A stretch of 62,467 nucleotides of DNA from Capnocytophaga bilenii (GTDB lineage: Bacteria > Bacteroidota > Bacteroidia > Flavobacteriales > Flavobacteriaceae), in the NCBI RefSeq assembly GCF_017565765.1, contig NZ_JAGDYP010000011.1:1-62467 (forward strand), written 5' to 3'. The notes beneath the pieces were generated by a model. The model did not search any database. It was not told where the DNA came from and saw only the letters and a program-made list of their open reading frames with translations. Below are positions 9,136 through 19,387 of the stretch, in pieces. Both the position numbers and the translations under genes were made by a program. Each line of letters starts with the position of its first letter. The stretch's first letter is position 1.

Positions 9136-9762
9136 TTAGAATTTGGGGAGTTCCCAATGGTATTTTAGGGAGAGTAGGCGTACAGCGATAACTACTACTA
9201 TAGTGATGAATATCACGAGGTTATGTGGCATAAAGCTATTGATAAGAAAATAAACGGTTCCGCCAGCAATGCAGGCTGTGGCGTAGATTTCTTTGTGGAA
9301 GAGTGCAGGGAGCTTGTTGGCAAGGATGTCGCGAATTACGCCGCCAAAGCTGCCTGTCATTGTGCCTAAAATAATGGCAATGGTGGGCGAAAGTTCGTAT
9401 CTGAGGGCTTTTTCTATACCTATAATCGTAAAAACGCCTAAACCTATTGCATCAAATAGCAACAGCCATCTGCCCCATTGGTCTGCCATCTTATTTTTAA
9501 AAAGTAGTGTGATGACTACACTTACTATAATCATCACGATATAAATGTGGTCGCGCATCCAAAAGACGGGTATGTAGCCTATGAGTACATCGCGGAGTGT
9601 TCCTCCGCCTACGCCTGTAACAAAGGCTAAGATGAGCATTCCAAACACGTCCATACGGCGCTCCATTGCTATGAGTACGCCCGAAACGCCAAATACGGCT
9701 GTACCAATAATATCCCAAAGATAAATTTGGTCTATTTGCGAGAAAAATGTTATTATATTCAA
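9136..9762 (-). CDS. Trimeric intracellular cation (TRIC) channel family protein
   Basis: A 208-residue inner-membrane protein of the TRIC/UPF0126 (YicG) family. It is built as two homologous three-helix halves plus a seventh helix. The glycine-rich signatures GVGGGTLRDVLIG (about residues 50-62) and GSFGGVIRDILAN (about 136-148) are the two family hallmarks. Prokaryotic members form homotrimeric monovalent-cation channels in structural work; the substrate here is not shown. It starts 18 nt after the lipoprotein gene at 9781-10452 and is probably co-transcribed with it. Confidence 0.88.
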   Translation of the reverse strand: MNIITFFSQIDQIYLWDIIGTAVFGVSGVLIAMERRMDVFGMLILAFVTGVGGGTLRDVLIGYIPVFWMRDHIYIVMIIVSVVITLLFKNKMADQWGRWLLLFDAIGLGVFTIIGIEKALRYELSPTIAIILGTMTGSFGGVIRDILANKLPALFHKEIYATACIAGGTVYFLINSFMPHNLVIFITIVVVIAVRLLSLKYHWELPKF

Positions 9763-9780
9763 TTTGTGTAATGTATTAGT

Positions 9781-10452
9781 TTATTGCCAAATTTGTGTGA
9801 GTAGCCAAGTGTCGTTGTGAGGGGCGAAAAGAAGTGTAAATCCTTCTTCTGTATTTTTACAACATACGCTATCGGGGTAATAAGTAAAAGTATAAGTTTG
9901 CAACTCGTTGATATTCTTTGTAATAAGCTCTTGCTCTTCTTGCAGAATCAGGCTACCATCGGGGGTAGTGGTGAGCGTGGTGAGCTGGTCGGCTAAATGC
10001 TGTTGCCTAAAGAGCATATTAGCGGTAAATTGCTTGAAGAAGGTGGGGAAGTTTTTTTGTTGTTGGGCTTGCTGGGCTTGTTGCTGTTGGTAGGTAGTAT
10101 AGGGAATGAGTTCTTTTGCTGGAGTGTTTATGAATATCTCGTTGCAATTGTTCTTGGCTACCAAATAGGTAGCTATTGGTAACTGGGTGTAGGATAGATT
10201 GTAACGCAGCTTAATGCGATAGTAGGTATTTTTGAGGACTACTATAGTGTCTTGGGTGTATTGTATGCGCTCTTTACCTGATAGGGCTTTGGATTGTTCT
10301 ATTTTGGCTTGTACTTCGGGGAGCGCCCAAACGCTTTGCTGGGCGGTAGTTATATTGCATTCTTTTTTAAGAAGACTACTGGCATTTTCGCAGGAAAGAA
10401 GCATACTTGTTACGAGGATAAGAATGGCGTATTTTGTCATTTTTGGGTTCAA
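9781..10452 (-). CDS. Lipoprotein of unknown function
   Basis: A 223-residue predicted lipoprotein. The N-terminus has a hydrophobic stretch ending in the lipobox MLLSC at about residue 20. The mature part contains a Q-rich patch (YQQQQAQQAQQQ) near residue 125 and two adjacent cysteines (DSVCC) near 200. I do not recognise a family. A second Met at residue 5 could also be the start. A -7 element (TACTTTTG at 10485-10478) precedes it and is divergent from the TonB-domain gene promoter. Confidence 0.65.
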   Translation of the reverse strand: MNPKMTKYAILILVTSMLLSCENASSLLKKECNITTAQQSVWALPEVQAKIEQSKALSGKERIQYTQDTIVVLKNTYYRIKLRYNLSYTQLPIATYLVAKNNCNEIFINTPAKELIPYTTYQQQQAQQAQQQKNFPTFFKQFTANMLFRQQHLADQLTTLTTTPDGSLILQEEQELITKNINELQTYTFTYYPDSVCCKNTEEGFTLLFAPHNDTWLLTQIWQ

Positions 10453-10528
10453 AAAATGGGCTATTGAATTTTGAGGGCAAAAGTAAAAATATTTTTTAAT
10501 TTATGGGCTAAAAGTTGTTTTATTTTTC

Positions 10529-10536
10529 TATATTTG
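10529..10536 (+). promoter_or_regulatory. -7 element for the TonB-domain gene
   Basis: TATATTTG matches TAnnTTTG and lies 18 nt before the ATG at 10555. It supports that start over the more upstream one at 10471, which would precede the promoter. No convincing -33 element is seen. Confidence 0.5.
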
Positions 10537-10554
10537 CGGCAAATTTTTTCTCTT

Positions 10555-11136
10555 ATGGATGCTTATTCGCCTAAACAACCTCAACAATCGCAAAAAACGT
10601 TTATTGCTATTGGCTTAGTTGTATTTGCTGCTGTTGCTTTGCTGCTTTTCTTTAGTCGTGAAACGGCTGAGGAGGAGACATTGCCTGCGACTACTTATGA
10701 TCATAGTCCTATTTTGGCTGCTGAAGAGCCTGATGACGAGGTGGGGGTAGTTACTAATGCGCCAAATGAAGATGGACAACAGGTGCCTGAAGATAGTGTA
10801 CTGCAACCTGACTTATACCCTTATTTTCCTAATGGAAAATGTAGGGGCGAGACTGATATACATTGTTTTAAGAAGGAATTAGATAGGTTTATAGCTGATA
10901 ATCTTTTTTATCCTGAAGAGGCTATTGAGCGGAATGAGCAGGGAAGGGTAATGATTACTTTTCAGATAGATGCTGATGGAGATGTGCAGATACTGAAGGC
11001 AGATGGTAGGTACCAAAGTTTGCTAGAAGAAGGGGTACGCATCATTGAGAAGTTACCCCGTCTTCAGCCTGCTTATAAAGACGGTAAATTTGTAGCTTAT
11101 ACTGTGAGGTATCCTATAAATTTTAAGCTGGAATAA
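10555..11136 (+). CDS. TonB C-terminal-domain protein
   Basis: A 193-residue membrane-anchored protein ending in a TonB C-terminal domain. A short cytoplasmic N-terminus is followed by one transmembrane helix (FIAIGLVVFAAVALLLFF, about residues 15-32), a variable acidic linker, and a TonB-like domain from about residue 100 with EGRVMITFQID-like and YTVRYPINFKLE end strands. Such proteins couple the ExbBD motor to outer-membrane receptors or act as structural relatives. The domain has an extra CRGETDIHC Cys pair. The start chosen fits the -7 element. Its 3' end overlaps convergent mtaB by 14 nt. Confidence 0.8.
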   Translation: MDAYSPKQPQQSQKTFIAIGLVVFAAVALLLFFSRETAEEETLPATTYDHSPILAAEEPDDEVGVVTNAPNEDGQQVPEDSVLQPDLYPYFPNGKCRGETDIHCFKKELDRFIADNLFYPEEAIERNEQGRVMITFQIDADGDVQILKADGRYQSLLEEGVRIIEKLPRLQPAYKDGKFVAYTVRYPINFKLE

Positions 11137-12445
11137 ACTCAAAGCGCACCATCCCGTCTGCATCTATTTTGGTAAGGCGTACTTTGTGGAGTGTATTGAC
11201 TAAGGCGGGATCCCAAGGGGCTTTTACCTTGACGTAATTCTCGGTAAAGCCGTGTATATAGCCTTGCTTGTTGTCGCTTTCAAAAAGTACGGTTTTTTCT
11301 TTGCCTAACTGGCTTTCGTAAAAGGCATTGCGTTTTTTTGCCGATAGCCCTCGCAACATTTTGCTACGTTTGGCACGCACGGCATCAGGTACTACCCCGT
11401 CCATCAGTACGGCTTCGGTATTATCTCGCTCGGAATAGGTGAATACGTGCAGGTAGGATATATCTAACTCATTGAGGAAATGGTAGGTTTCTAAGAAGTG
11501 TTCATCGGTTTCACCGGGGAAGCCTACAATGACATCTACACCGATACAGGCATCGGGCATTACTTCGCGTATTTTGGCTACTCTGCTAACATATAATTCT
11601 CGCAAATAGCGGCGTTTCATCTTCTTGAGTATATCATTGCTGCCGCTTTGTAATGGGATATGAAAATGAGGCACAAAGGCTTTGGATTGTGCTATAAAAT
11701 CAATGGTTTCGTCTTTAATTAGGTTAGGTTCTATAGAAGAGATGCGCAAGCGTTCTATCCCTTCTACCTTATCAAGTGCTTGCACCAACTCTAAAAAGGT
11801 GTGCTCGTGCTTTTTATTGCCAAATTCCCCTTTGCCGTAATCGCCTATGTTTACGCCTGTAAGTACGATTTCTTTAATACCTTTATCAGAAATTTTTTTG
11901 GCATTGGCAAGTATGTTCTCAATAGTATCACTGCGCGAAATACCGCGTGCCATTGGGATAGTGCAATAGGTGCACTTATAATCGCAGCCGTCTTGCACTT
12001 TGAGGAAAGCTCGAGTACGGTCGCCTATGGAATAGCTACCCACATAGAAGTCGGTTTCGGCTATCTCGCAAGAATGGACGATACCTTCGTTGTTTTTAGT
12101 AAGGTCGTCTATATATTGAGTTATATTGAATTTTTCTTTAGCACCTAGTACTAAATCTACACCATCTACAGAGGCGAGTTCTTCGGGCTTGAGCTGGGCA
12201 TAGCAACCTACGGCAGCCAAAAAGGCTTTAGGGTTTGTTTTCAGTGCCTTGCGTACTATTTGTTTGAATTGTTTATCGGCATTTTCGGTTACCGAGCAAG
12301 TATTGATAACGTATATATCGGCAGGGTCTTCAAAATCAACACGGGTATAACCATCTTCTTCAAAGCTACGTGCTATAGTAGAAGTTTCGGCGAAGTTGAG
12401 TTTGCAGCCTAAGGTGTAGAATGCTACTTTTTTTTTGTTTATCAT
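11123..12445 (-). CDS. mtaB: tRNA t6A37 methylthiotransferase MtaB
   Basis: A 440-residue radical-SAM methylthiotransferase that converts t6A at position 37 of ANN-decoding tRNAs to ms2t6A. The N-terminal MTTase domain carries the first cluster cysteines (YTLGCKLN, NTCSVTE, VGCYAQ). The radical-SAM motif CxxxCxxC is in DGCDYKCTYCTIP near residue 150. A C-terminal TRAM-like domain follows. The TLGCKLN-type start favours MtaB over MiaB or RimO. It probably shares a transcript with the small gene 47 nt upstream. Confidence 0.92.
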   Translation of the reverse strand: MINKKKVAFYTLGCKLNFAETSTIARSFEEDGYTRVDFEDPADIYVINTCSVTENADKQFKQIVRKALKTNPKAFLAAVGCYAQLKPEELASVDGVDLVLGAKEKFNITQYIDDLTKNNEGIVHSCEIAETDFYVGSYSIGDRTRAFLKVQDGCDYKCTYCTIPMARGISRSDTIENILANAKKISDKGIKEIVLTGVNIGDYGKGEFGNKKHEHTFLELVQALDKVEGIERLRISSIEPNLIKDETIDFIAQSKAFVPHFHIPLQSGSNDILKKMKRRYLRELYVSRVAKIREVMPDACIGVDVIVGFPGETDEHFLETYHFLNELDISYLHVFTYSERDNTEAVLMDGVVPDAVRAKRSKMLRGLSAKKRNAFYESQLGKEKTVLFESDNKQGYIHGFTENYVKVKAPWDPALVNTLHKVRLTKIDADGMVRFEFIPA

Positions 12446-12492
12446 TTTTTTAGTGATTAGTAGTTATAAAAATATTGGGTAGATAGGTGTTA

Positions 12493-12852
12493 TTAGTTTT
12501 CAAAAAAGTCTCTTTCAACAAAGTATTGTACAATAGCTTTTTTCATCAGTATGGTTTGTTCACCTGGTTTTAGAGCTGGGAGTTCTTGTACTAATTCATA
12601 GTGAGGCCAGCCATCGGGGTCTGTAAATTGATATTGATAATAACCAAAGGGTTCTAACAGCTTACAAATGGCGATGTGCATCAGGTCTACTTTTTCGTCT
12701 TTCTCATATTTACGCCCTAATTGCCCTAATTCTTGTATGCCTATCAGGTATATGATAGCATCTACATCAAGGGTTTCTCCTTCGGTAAACATATGCGAAA
12801 GGCGTTCTACTATTTCGTTCCAACGCTCTCTTAGCAAGGTGTAATCTTCCAT
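12493..12852 (-). CDS. Conserved small protein of unknown function
   Basis: A 119-residue soluble protein that I recognise only as a conserved Flavobacteriaceae hypothetical. Visible features are a helical N-terminus (LLRERWNEIVERLSHMF), a central IYLIGIQELG block and an aromatic DPDGWPHYE segment. The start at 12852 is preferred over 12873 because the -7 element TACCTTTG (12878-12871) would put the longer start before the transcript begins. It lies 47 nt upstream of mtaB. Confidence 0.65.
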   Translation of the reverse strand: MEDYTLLRERWNEIVERLSHMFTEGETLDVDAIIYLIGIQELGQLGRKYEKDEKVDLMHIAICKLLEPFGYYQYQFTDPDGWPHYELVQELPALKPGEQTILMKKAIVQYFVERDFFEN

Positions 12853-12870
12853 AATTCTTATTTTAGGGCG

Positions 12871-12878
12871 CAAAGGTA
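12871..12878 (-). promoter_or_regulatory. -7 element deciding the start at 12852
   Basis: TACCTTTG on the minus strand, about 19 nt before ATG 12852. No clear -33 element. Confidence 0.5.
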
Positions 12879-12910
12879 TTAAAAAATAATGAATTAGGAG
12901 TAACTATATA

Positions 12911-12952
12911 AAAAAACACTGCTAAAGAAAAGTGGCTTTAGCAGTGCTTTTT
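12911..12952 (-). terminator. Intrinsic terminator after the giant adhesin gene
   Basis: Perfect 11-bp stem (12917-12927 with 12936-12946, CACTGCTAAAG) with A-run before and T-run after, so it works in both directions. It lies 24 nt past the stop of the adhesin gene. Confidence 0.8.
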
Positions 12953-12969
12953 AGTTCTAAAACTATTTA

Positions 12970-15900
12970 TTAATATCTTCCTTTTAGGTATAAATAGCCT
13001 CTTTCGTCTGTTTCTCTACCGCGCTTATCGGTATATTTGAGGATATAGAAGTAAGTGCCTGAAGGTAATAATTGTGCGCCTTCGGTATTGCTTATTCCTC
13101 TAAAAGAGCGGTGGCTGTTGTCATAATTCTGTTGTTCAAAGACTACTTTACCCTGACCGTTGAATATATAAACTTTATTGCTTGGGTAACATTCTATATT
13201 TTTTATATAGAAAAAGTCGTTAGCATCATCATTGTTAGCCGAAACAGCATTGAATATCTCTATTTTACAAGGTACTTCGTTCTCGCATTCATTGCGGATA
13301 CTAAATACAGTTTCTTTTGATGAACAATCATCGGGAGTACGAACTGCTACGGCATATACCAATTCTGGCTGTGCTCCTAAGATGACCCCTGCATCGGTTA
13401 CAGATAACAATGGATCGGTAAACACATAGCGGTAAGCAGGATTATAGTTGGTAATATAAGCTGCTCCTTCACTATCACAAGTGCGTGCCACTATAGCCAC
13501 TCTTGGCTGATATGAACGCTCTGGTATAATAAGAACTGCATCAGAAGTAGATTGGCATACTCCGTTGCTTGCTGTTACTGTTACGCTAAAGGTATGAGTA
13601 ACACTATTTTCAGGGAAGACAAGAATACCTGTATCTTTGGTTACCCCTCCAAAAGGATGAACGGTGTAAGTAAACTCCTTATTGTAATTCTTCACGAAAG
13701 CAATTGTACCCATATTACAATTTTCTTTGGCTACACTCAAGACTGGTTTCTCAAATTCTGATGTTGAGGGTTGTAGTCTAAAGTTTTCGGAAGTTGCAGC
13801 ACAACCATTATGGAAAGCTCGTACTCTATAATATGTATTGGTAGGAGGTGCCATAACTCTACCATCAGGGGTGATTGTTCCTGTTGGCAATACTTCATAT
13901 TCGTAATCGGGGTTGAAGTTAGTAATACGAGCAAAGCCCACAGCTCCACAGCCTCCTGGTATAAGGAGTATTTCGGGTTGTTCTACTCCATTAAGCTTAG
14001 GCTGTATAGTAAAGCCTTCAGAGGTAGCACTACATCCTTTGTAATGAGCTGTTACGTAGGTAAATATATTCTTACTTGCCTTGATACTTCCGTTAGCATC
14101 TACACTACCATTAGGGAATACGGTATACTGATAGATAGGATTGTAGTTGGCTACATAAGCACTCCCTTCCTCACCACAAATAGCTGCTTGGGTTATAACT
14201 ACGGGTTTTTCTGAAATTACTTTGGCAGCTTGTATGCTAAACTCTCTCGAAATTAGTTGACAACCTGCTGCATTAGTAACTGATACCCTATATACACCTT
14301 CACCTACTGAAATAACTGCATTATCTAATACTGTGCTTTTATTACCTTCTAAAAGAGTATAAGTAAAGTTACTATCATAGTTTGTAATCTTGGCACTACC
14401 AGCCTCGCCACAAGTTGCTGGCGTAGTAACTATCGCAGGTGCTTTTGGCATTGCTTCTTCAGCCTCAATAGTGAAAGCGGTACTTACCTTGCACGAACCA
14501 TTATTAACACTTAGCACATAATTACCTGCACCTGCTATAATTGTTCCGTCATAATGTACTCGCCCGCTAGGGGTAAGTACGTATTTATCAGTATAACGGC
14601 GGTCGTAATTAGCTATATAAGCCTTGCCTATTTCGCCACAAGTAGCCGAAGTAGTTACTACGATAGGAGTCGCAGGAATTTCATTCGCTCTTTGAACAAC
14701 AAACAGCTCTGACGACTTTTTACAATAACCATTACTTACCACTACATTGTAACTACCACCTGCTGTAACCGAAATAACTCCGTTAGCAAGTACCACATTA
14801 CCTTCTCTTTTTGGCAAAACAGTATAAGATAATTGAGGATCGTAATTACTGATACGAGCACTACCCGCTACGCCACAATCAGCGGCTGTAACTATCACTG
14901 TTGGTTGTGCTGGGATAGTTCGTTCTGCTTCAATCTCAAAGCTTACTGCTGTAGCTTCACAAGTACCATTGCTCACCTTGAGTTGGTATTTACCTGCTGT
15001 AGCCGAGATAACACCTCCTGCTGTAATAGTAGCTTCAGGAGTAAAACTATAAGTGTAATCTCCTCTATAGTTACGTATCACTGCACTTCCTTTTGTACCA
15101 CAAGAAGCATTGTAAACAGTTATCTTTGGCTGAGCAGGAGCTTCTTTTTGAGGATTGATAACAAAAATTGATGAATTAGCACTACAACCATTATTATTCG
15201 TAGCTATAACAATATACCTTCCCACTGTAGCCGAGATAACACCACCTTGTAATATTTCCCCTGCCGGACTTAATTTATATTGCAAAGCAGGGTCGTAATT
15301 ACTTATACGTACTAATGAAGGGGCTGCACAAGTAGCCGCTACTTCTTCTTCTATGGTAGGTACTGCAGGAGGCAATAACTGTGCTTTTATCTCAAAAGGA
15401 TCACTTTGCGAAGTACAGCTACCATTGCTCACTATAAGCACATAGTTATTAGCAGTTGCTGAAATCACTCCGTTACTAAGTATCTCATTACCTGCAATAG
15501 CTGGTGAAAGTTCGTAATTTAAGCTATTATCGTAATTCTTTATCAATACGTCGGTTACACCACCACAAGTAGCAGGTAAAACTCTCAATTCAGGTTTTGC
15601 AGGCAATACTTTTTCTTTGCCTATATGAAACTCACTTGTAGTAACTGCACAGTCGCCATTGCTAACTTCCAACTGATAGGTTCCTTCAGTAGCTTCTATA
15701 TGTAATGAGTTGATTGATTTTCTAACTCCTGATTTTGAAATAAGTGTATAGCTAAAGTTCTTATCATAATCACGGATGCGTATATCATTCGCTATACCAC
15801 AACCGGCTTCTGTTATAAAATCTATTTTAGGCAAGGCTGGTATCTTCTTAGCCTCTTCTATCACAAAGGTTGTAGAAGTAGCCACACAGCCATTGGTATT

Positions 15901-18900
15901 GCGTACTACTACTTGGTAAGTACCCGCAGTCATTGATAAGTCCGCAGTATTAATAGCACTGCTCTTAACTGCTGCTCCTGTAGCTGATAGAGCCACGAAT
16001 TGATAACGCAAATTGCTGTTGTAGTTATCTATATAAGCTTTGCCTTGAGCTCCACAACTTGCAGGAGTTGTACGTACTACAGGTGCTACAACGCCCTCTT
16101 TAGCAGACTCCACTACAAACTGAACCTCTTCACTATCGCAACTGCCATTGTTTACTAACAAAGTATATTTCCCAGCTTCATTAATTTCAGCACTAGTAAG
16201 CTTTTCTGTAACTGTTCCGTTATACAATTTATATATAAGATTATGGTCGTAGCCCTTAATAATAGCCTTACCCGATACACCACAAGCAGGTGCATCTACC
16301 CATACATCAGGTTTTTGAGGTATCTTTTTAGCCTCTTCTATCACAAAGGTTGTAGAAGTAGCCACACAGCCATTAGCATTGCGAACTACTACTTGGTAAG
16401 TACCCGCAGTCATTGATAAGTTCGCAGTATTAATAGCACTGCTCTTAACTGCTGCTCCTGTAGCTGATAGTGCTACCAACTGATAAGTCAATTTTTCGTT
16501 ATAGTTATCTATACGAGCCTTACCTATCTCGCCACAAGTAGCCGAAGTTGTAGTTACTTTAGGTGCTGTAACATTTTCTTTAGCTGCTGCTACTGTAAAA
16601 TGAACCTCTTCACTATCGCAACTGCCATTGTTTACTAACAAAGTATATTTCCCAGCTTCATTAATTTCAGCACTAGTAAGCTTTTCTGTAACTGTTCCGT
16701 TATACAATTTATATGTAAGATTACGATCGTAGTTCTTGATGATAGCCTTACCCGATACACCACAAGCAGGTGCATCTACCCATACATCAGGTTTTTGAGG
16801 TATCTTTTTAGCCTCTTCTATCACAAAGGTTGTAGAAGTAGCCACACAGCCATTAGCTTTGCGAACCTCTACCTTATAACTGCCCGCAGCTACTGCTATA
16901 GCTGCTCCATTAATATCACTACTCTTAACTACTGCCCCTGTAGCTGATAGAGCTACCAATCGATAACGCAAATTGCTGTCATAGCCCTCTATATAAGCCT
17001 TACCTATCTCGCCACAAGTAGCCGAAGTAGTACGTACTATAGGTGCTACAGCACCCTCTTTAGCTGCTGCTACTGTAAAATGAACCTCTTCACTATCGCA
17101 ACTGCCATTGTTTACTAACAAAGTATATTCCCCAGCTTCATCGATTTCAGCACTACCAAGCAATTCTGTACTAGCACCATTATTCAACTTATAAGTAAGA
17201 TTACGATCGTAGTTCTTGATGATAGCCTTACCACTCACACCACAAGCAGGTGCATCTACCCATACATCAGGTTTTTGAGGTATCTTTTTAGCTTCTCCTA
17301 TATCAAAGATTGTAGAAGTAGCCACACAGCCATTAGCGTTGCGTACTACTACTTGGTAACGACCTGCATCAGCTGTAAACTCAGCACTATTAAGTTTTCG
17401 TAACTCTTTACCATTCAAAAGCAACTGATAAGTCAACTTTCGGTCAAATTGGGTAAGGCGTGCACCTCCTTTTTTACCACATTCTGCTGGCAAAGGCTCT
17501 ACTATAGGAGCTTCTAATTTTTCTCTACCTTCTATACGGAAACTACTACTATTATCACAACCACTATTATATACTTTCAATTCATAAGAGCCCTCTTGTA
17601 ATCCCACAAGGTCTTTATTTTTAATGGTATTTATTACTCTATTATCTTTTAGTAACTCATAGCGGTACTTAGATTCATAGTTTTGTATCTCTACCCAACT
17701 ATTGCTATCACAAGTAGCTGGATGAGGTTTTAAACGAGGACTATCAGGCTTACCGGCACCTCTGTTGTAATGAATTTGAAACAAATTAGATTCTTTCTCA
17801 CAACTCTTATAGCTCACTACAAGTTTAAAATCTCCTTCTTGATTTATATGTATTCTACCGCTATAAGATTCTATCAAAGTTCCCGTATAAGGTACTTCTT
17901 TTCCTTCGTGGTTGTACACTTTATAAGTAGCTCCTCTTTCTTTAATTTTATCATAATCAGCATAATTTGAGAGCATAGCACGCATACCACCTCCACTACA
18001 AGCATCTCCATAAGGTATTGTTTCTACATAAGGTGTAGGTATTTCATTACAATCACGTTCATAGTCCTTATAAAATTCATAAGCCCCTATATCTATTGTT
18101 CCTTCCATAATACGAGGCATATGAGCCAAATCGAAGTCATTATCACTCTTGCTGCGGTATAAACCACCATTACCTGCATTTATCAAACTTCTTTTGGGGC
18201 GCAAATAGTATTTATCGTCTTTGCTCAAGCTTACAAATATGCCTGCTGGACTTTCTACCGGTATATTACCATTACCAGAAAGTGCACCATTCACCATACT
18301 ATATTGTACGTCTATATTCTTAAAGTTCCCATCTACACGTTCCAATAATACTGTATTGTGTATTTTAGGAGAAGCCGAAGGAGCTACCTTCAAATCATTG
18401 CCCCCATTATTGTAAAATGTAGCATTGATAAGCTGAGTATTGGCATATTGGTCATTTTCCATTGCCCAAGGAGTCATTACAAGTCCATCAGCTCCATTGT
18501 TAGGCTGGTCAATGTTATCATCTACATTATCACCTATAATATCTTCTTTTTTAGGTGTATTATCCGATACCTGCAAATTGATAAAGATAGGAGTAGCACG
18601 TTCACGTTCTGTACCTTTTACATAGATAAGTGCCTCACTACCAAATAAATTATCGGTAATAGCACAATTTTCAAAACGAGGAGAACCATTTGCCACATAA
18701 ATAGCTACCCCTTTTTTACCATTGATAGGAGCGGCATATTTCAAGCGAAACCCGTCAAGAGTCGCTACACCCATAGCTCCTTCCGAGGTAATAAGTCTAC
18801 CTATGTGAGCAACTCCAGCATTATTCACACGCCCACTTAGTACAGTGGGGTTTGCATACCAATCACGGTCTTTCAATGCTGTTTCATTACCTGCAAAACC

Positions 18901-19257
18901 ACCATAGATTTTCACATTTTTCACCATTGCAAAAGTTGCCTTATCAATAGCAACACCATCACCCACCTTAGGGCTATAGCTGTAGTTTGCACTACCCGCC
19001 ACCCATATCTGCAAGGGTTCTTTTTCTGTAAATTCTTTTTGGTGTGCTTTAGCAAATTCCAAAGCTGTTGAGAGTTCTGTTAGTGCGTCTTGCCAATTTT
19101 CACCATTGTTTGAGCCTTTTGCATCTTTTTTCACATAACAGATGCGTTTAGTTAGTACGTTGTTACTAACAACTGTCTGCGCCGTTCCGACACTTACCAG
19201 CATCGCTATAACGGCAGTTAAAATTGCCTTCATTTTTCTATTATTTAAATTCTTCAA
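12970..19257 (-). CDS. Giant type IX-secreted repeat adhesin
   Basis: A 2095-residue surface protein. Residues 1-27 are a signal peptide ending SVGTAQ. Residues about 30-395 look like a right-handed parallel beta-helix (choice-of-anchor Q type; AIYVANGSPRFENCAI, ending TIDIGAYEF). From about 400 to 1990 come roughly 80-residue Ig-like modules, each with a conserved ATCG/ACGxxG-type Cys, an NYDxxxxY strand and a NGSC or NGC Cys. The last 90 residues are a type B T9SS sorting domain (CKIEIFNAVSANNDDANDFF through LPSGTYFYILKY), the kind found on SprB-like gliding adhesins. It is probably exported by the type IX system and held on the cell surface for adhesion or gliding. Transcribed alone, with a long leader and its own terminator. 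Confidence 0.9.
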   Translation of the reverse strand: MKNLNNRKMKAILTAVIAMLVSVGTAQTVVSNNVLTKRICYVKKDAKGSNNGENWQDALTELSTALEFAKAHQKEFTEKEPLQIWVAGSANYSYSPKVGDGVAIDKATFAMVKNVKIYGGFAGNETALKDRDWYANPTVLSGRVNNAGVAHIGRLITSEGAMGVATLDGFRLKYAAPINGKKGVAIYVANGSPRFENCAITDNLFGSEALIYVKGTERERATPIFINLQVSDNTPKKEDIIGDNVDDNIDQPNNGADGLVMTPWAMENDQYANTQLINATFYNNGGNDLKVAPSASPKIHNTVLLERVDGNFKNIDVQYSMVNGALSGNGNIPVESPAGIFVSLSKDDKYYLRPKRSLINAGNGGLYRSKSDNDFDLAHMPRIMEGTIDIGAYEFYKDYERDCNEIPTPYVETIPYGDACSGGGMRAMLSNYADYDKIKERGATYKVYNHEGKEVPYTGTLIESYSGRIHINQEGDFKLVVSYKSCEKESNLFQIHYNRGAGKPDSPRLKPHPATCDSNSWVEIQNYESKYRYELLKDNRVINTIKNKDLVGLQEGSYELKVYNSGCDNSSSFRIEGREKLEAPIVEPLPAECGKKGGARLTQFDRKLTYQLLLNGKELRKLNSAEFTADAGRYQVVVRNANGCVATSTIFDIGEAKKIPQKPDVWVDAPACGVSGKAIIKNYDRNLTYKLNNGASTELLGSAEIDEAGEYTLLVNNGSCDSEEVHFTVAAAKEGAVAPIVRTTSATCGEIGKAYIEGYDSNLRYRLVALSATGAVVKSSDINGAAIAVAAGSYKVEVRKANGCVATSTTFVIEEAKKIPQKPDVWVDAPACGVSGKAIIKNYDRNLTYKLYNGTVTEKLTSAEINEAGKYTLLVNNGSCDSEEVHFTVAAAKENVTAPKVTTTSATCGEIGKARIDNYNEKLTYQLVALSATGAAVKSSAINTANLSMTAGTYQVVVRNANGCVATSTTFVIEEAKKIPQKPDVWVDAPACGVSGKAIIKGYDHNLIYKLYNGTVTEKLTSAEINEAGKYTLLVNNGSCDSEEVQFVVESAKEGVVAPVVRTTPASCGAQGKAYIDNYNSNLRYQFVALSATGAAVKSSAINTADLSMTAGTYQVVVRNTNGCVATSTTFVIEEAKKIPALPKIDFITEAGCGIANDIRIRDYDKNFSYTLISKSGVRKSINSLHIEATEGTYQLEVSNGDCAVTTSEFHIGKEKVLPAKPELRVLPATCGGVTDVLIKNYDNSLNYELSPAIAGNEILSNGVISATANNYVLIVSNGSCTSQSDPFEIKAQLLPPAVPTIEEEVAATCAAPSLVRISNYDPALQYKLSPAGEILQGGVISATVGRYIVIATNNNGCSANSSIFVINPQKEAPAQPKITVYNASCGTKGSAVIRNYRGDYTYSFTPEATITAGGVISATAGKYQLKVSNGTCEATAVSFEIEAERTIPAQPTVIVTAADCGVAGSARISNYDPQLSYTVLPKREGNVVLANGVISVTAGGSYNVVVSNGYCKKSSELFVVQRANEIPATPIVVTTSATCGEIGKAYIANYDRRYTDKYVLTPSGRVHYDGTIIAGAGNYVLSVNNGSCKVSTAFTIEAEEAMPKAPAIVTTPATCGEAGSAKITNYDSNFTYTLLEGNKSTVLDNAVISVGEGVYRVSVTNAAGCQLISREFSIQAAKVISEKPVVITQAAICGEEGSAYVANYNPIYQYTVFPNGSVDANGSIKASKNIFTYVTAHYKGCSATSEGFTIQPKLNGVEQPEILLIPGGCGAVGFARITNFNPDYEYEVLPTGTITPDGRVMAPPTNTYYRVRAFHNGCAATSENFRLQPSTSEFEKPVLSVAKENCNMGTIAFVKNYNKEFTYTVHPFGGVTKDTGILVFPENSVTHTFSVTVTASNGVCQSTSDAVLIIPERSYQPRVAIVARTCDSEGAAYITNYNPAYRYVFTDPLLSVTDAGVILGAQPELVYAVAVRTPDDCSSKETVFSIRNECENEVPCKIEIFNAVSANNDDANDFFYIKNIECYPSNKVYIFNGQGKVVFEQQNYDNSHRSFRGISNTEGAQLLPSGTYFYILKYTDKRGRETDERGYLYLKGRY
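15841..17340. repeat. 480-bp tandem supra-repeats inside the adhesin gene
   Basis: Lines beginning 15841, 16321, 16801 and 17281 are near-identical over tens of bases, spaced exactly 480 bp. The segment at 16141 repeats unchanged at 16621 and nearly so at 17101. Each unit encodes 160 residues, i.e. two Ig-like modules. Confidence 0.9.
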
Positions 19258-19387
19258 CTAAGCCATTCCTAGTTCTTATTTCTCCTACCTGCATAATTCC
19301 CATTATGTTTAAAATCTCTATTCATTCCTCTTCGCTTACCTCTCATTACCAATGTGCAATAATAACACTCTATATATAAATATAAAA

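Noticed and set aside
10471-10554. N-terminal extension of the TonB-domain protein
   Set aside because: The -7 element at 10529-10536 lies inside it, so the transcript would begin after the upstream start.
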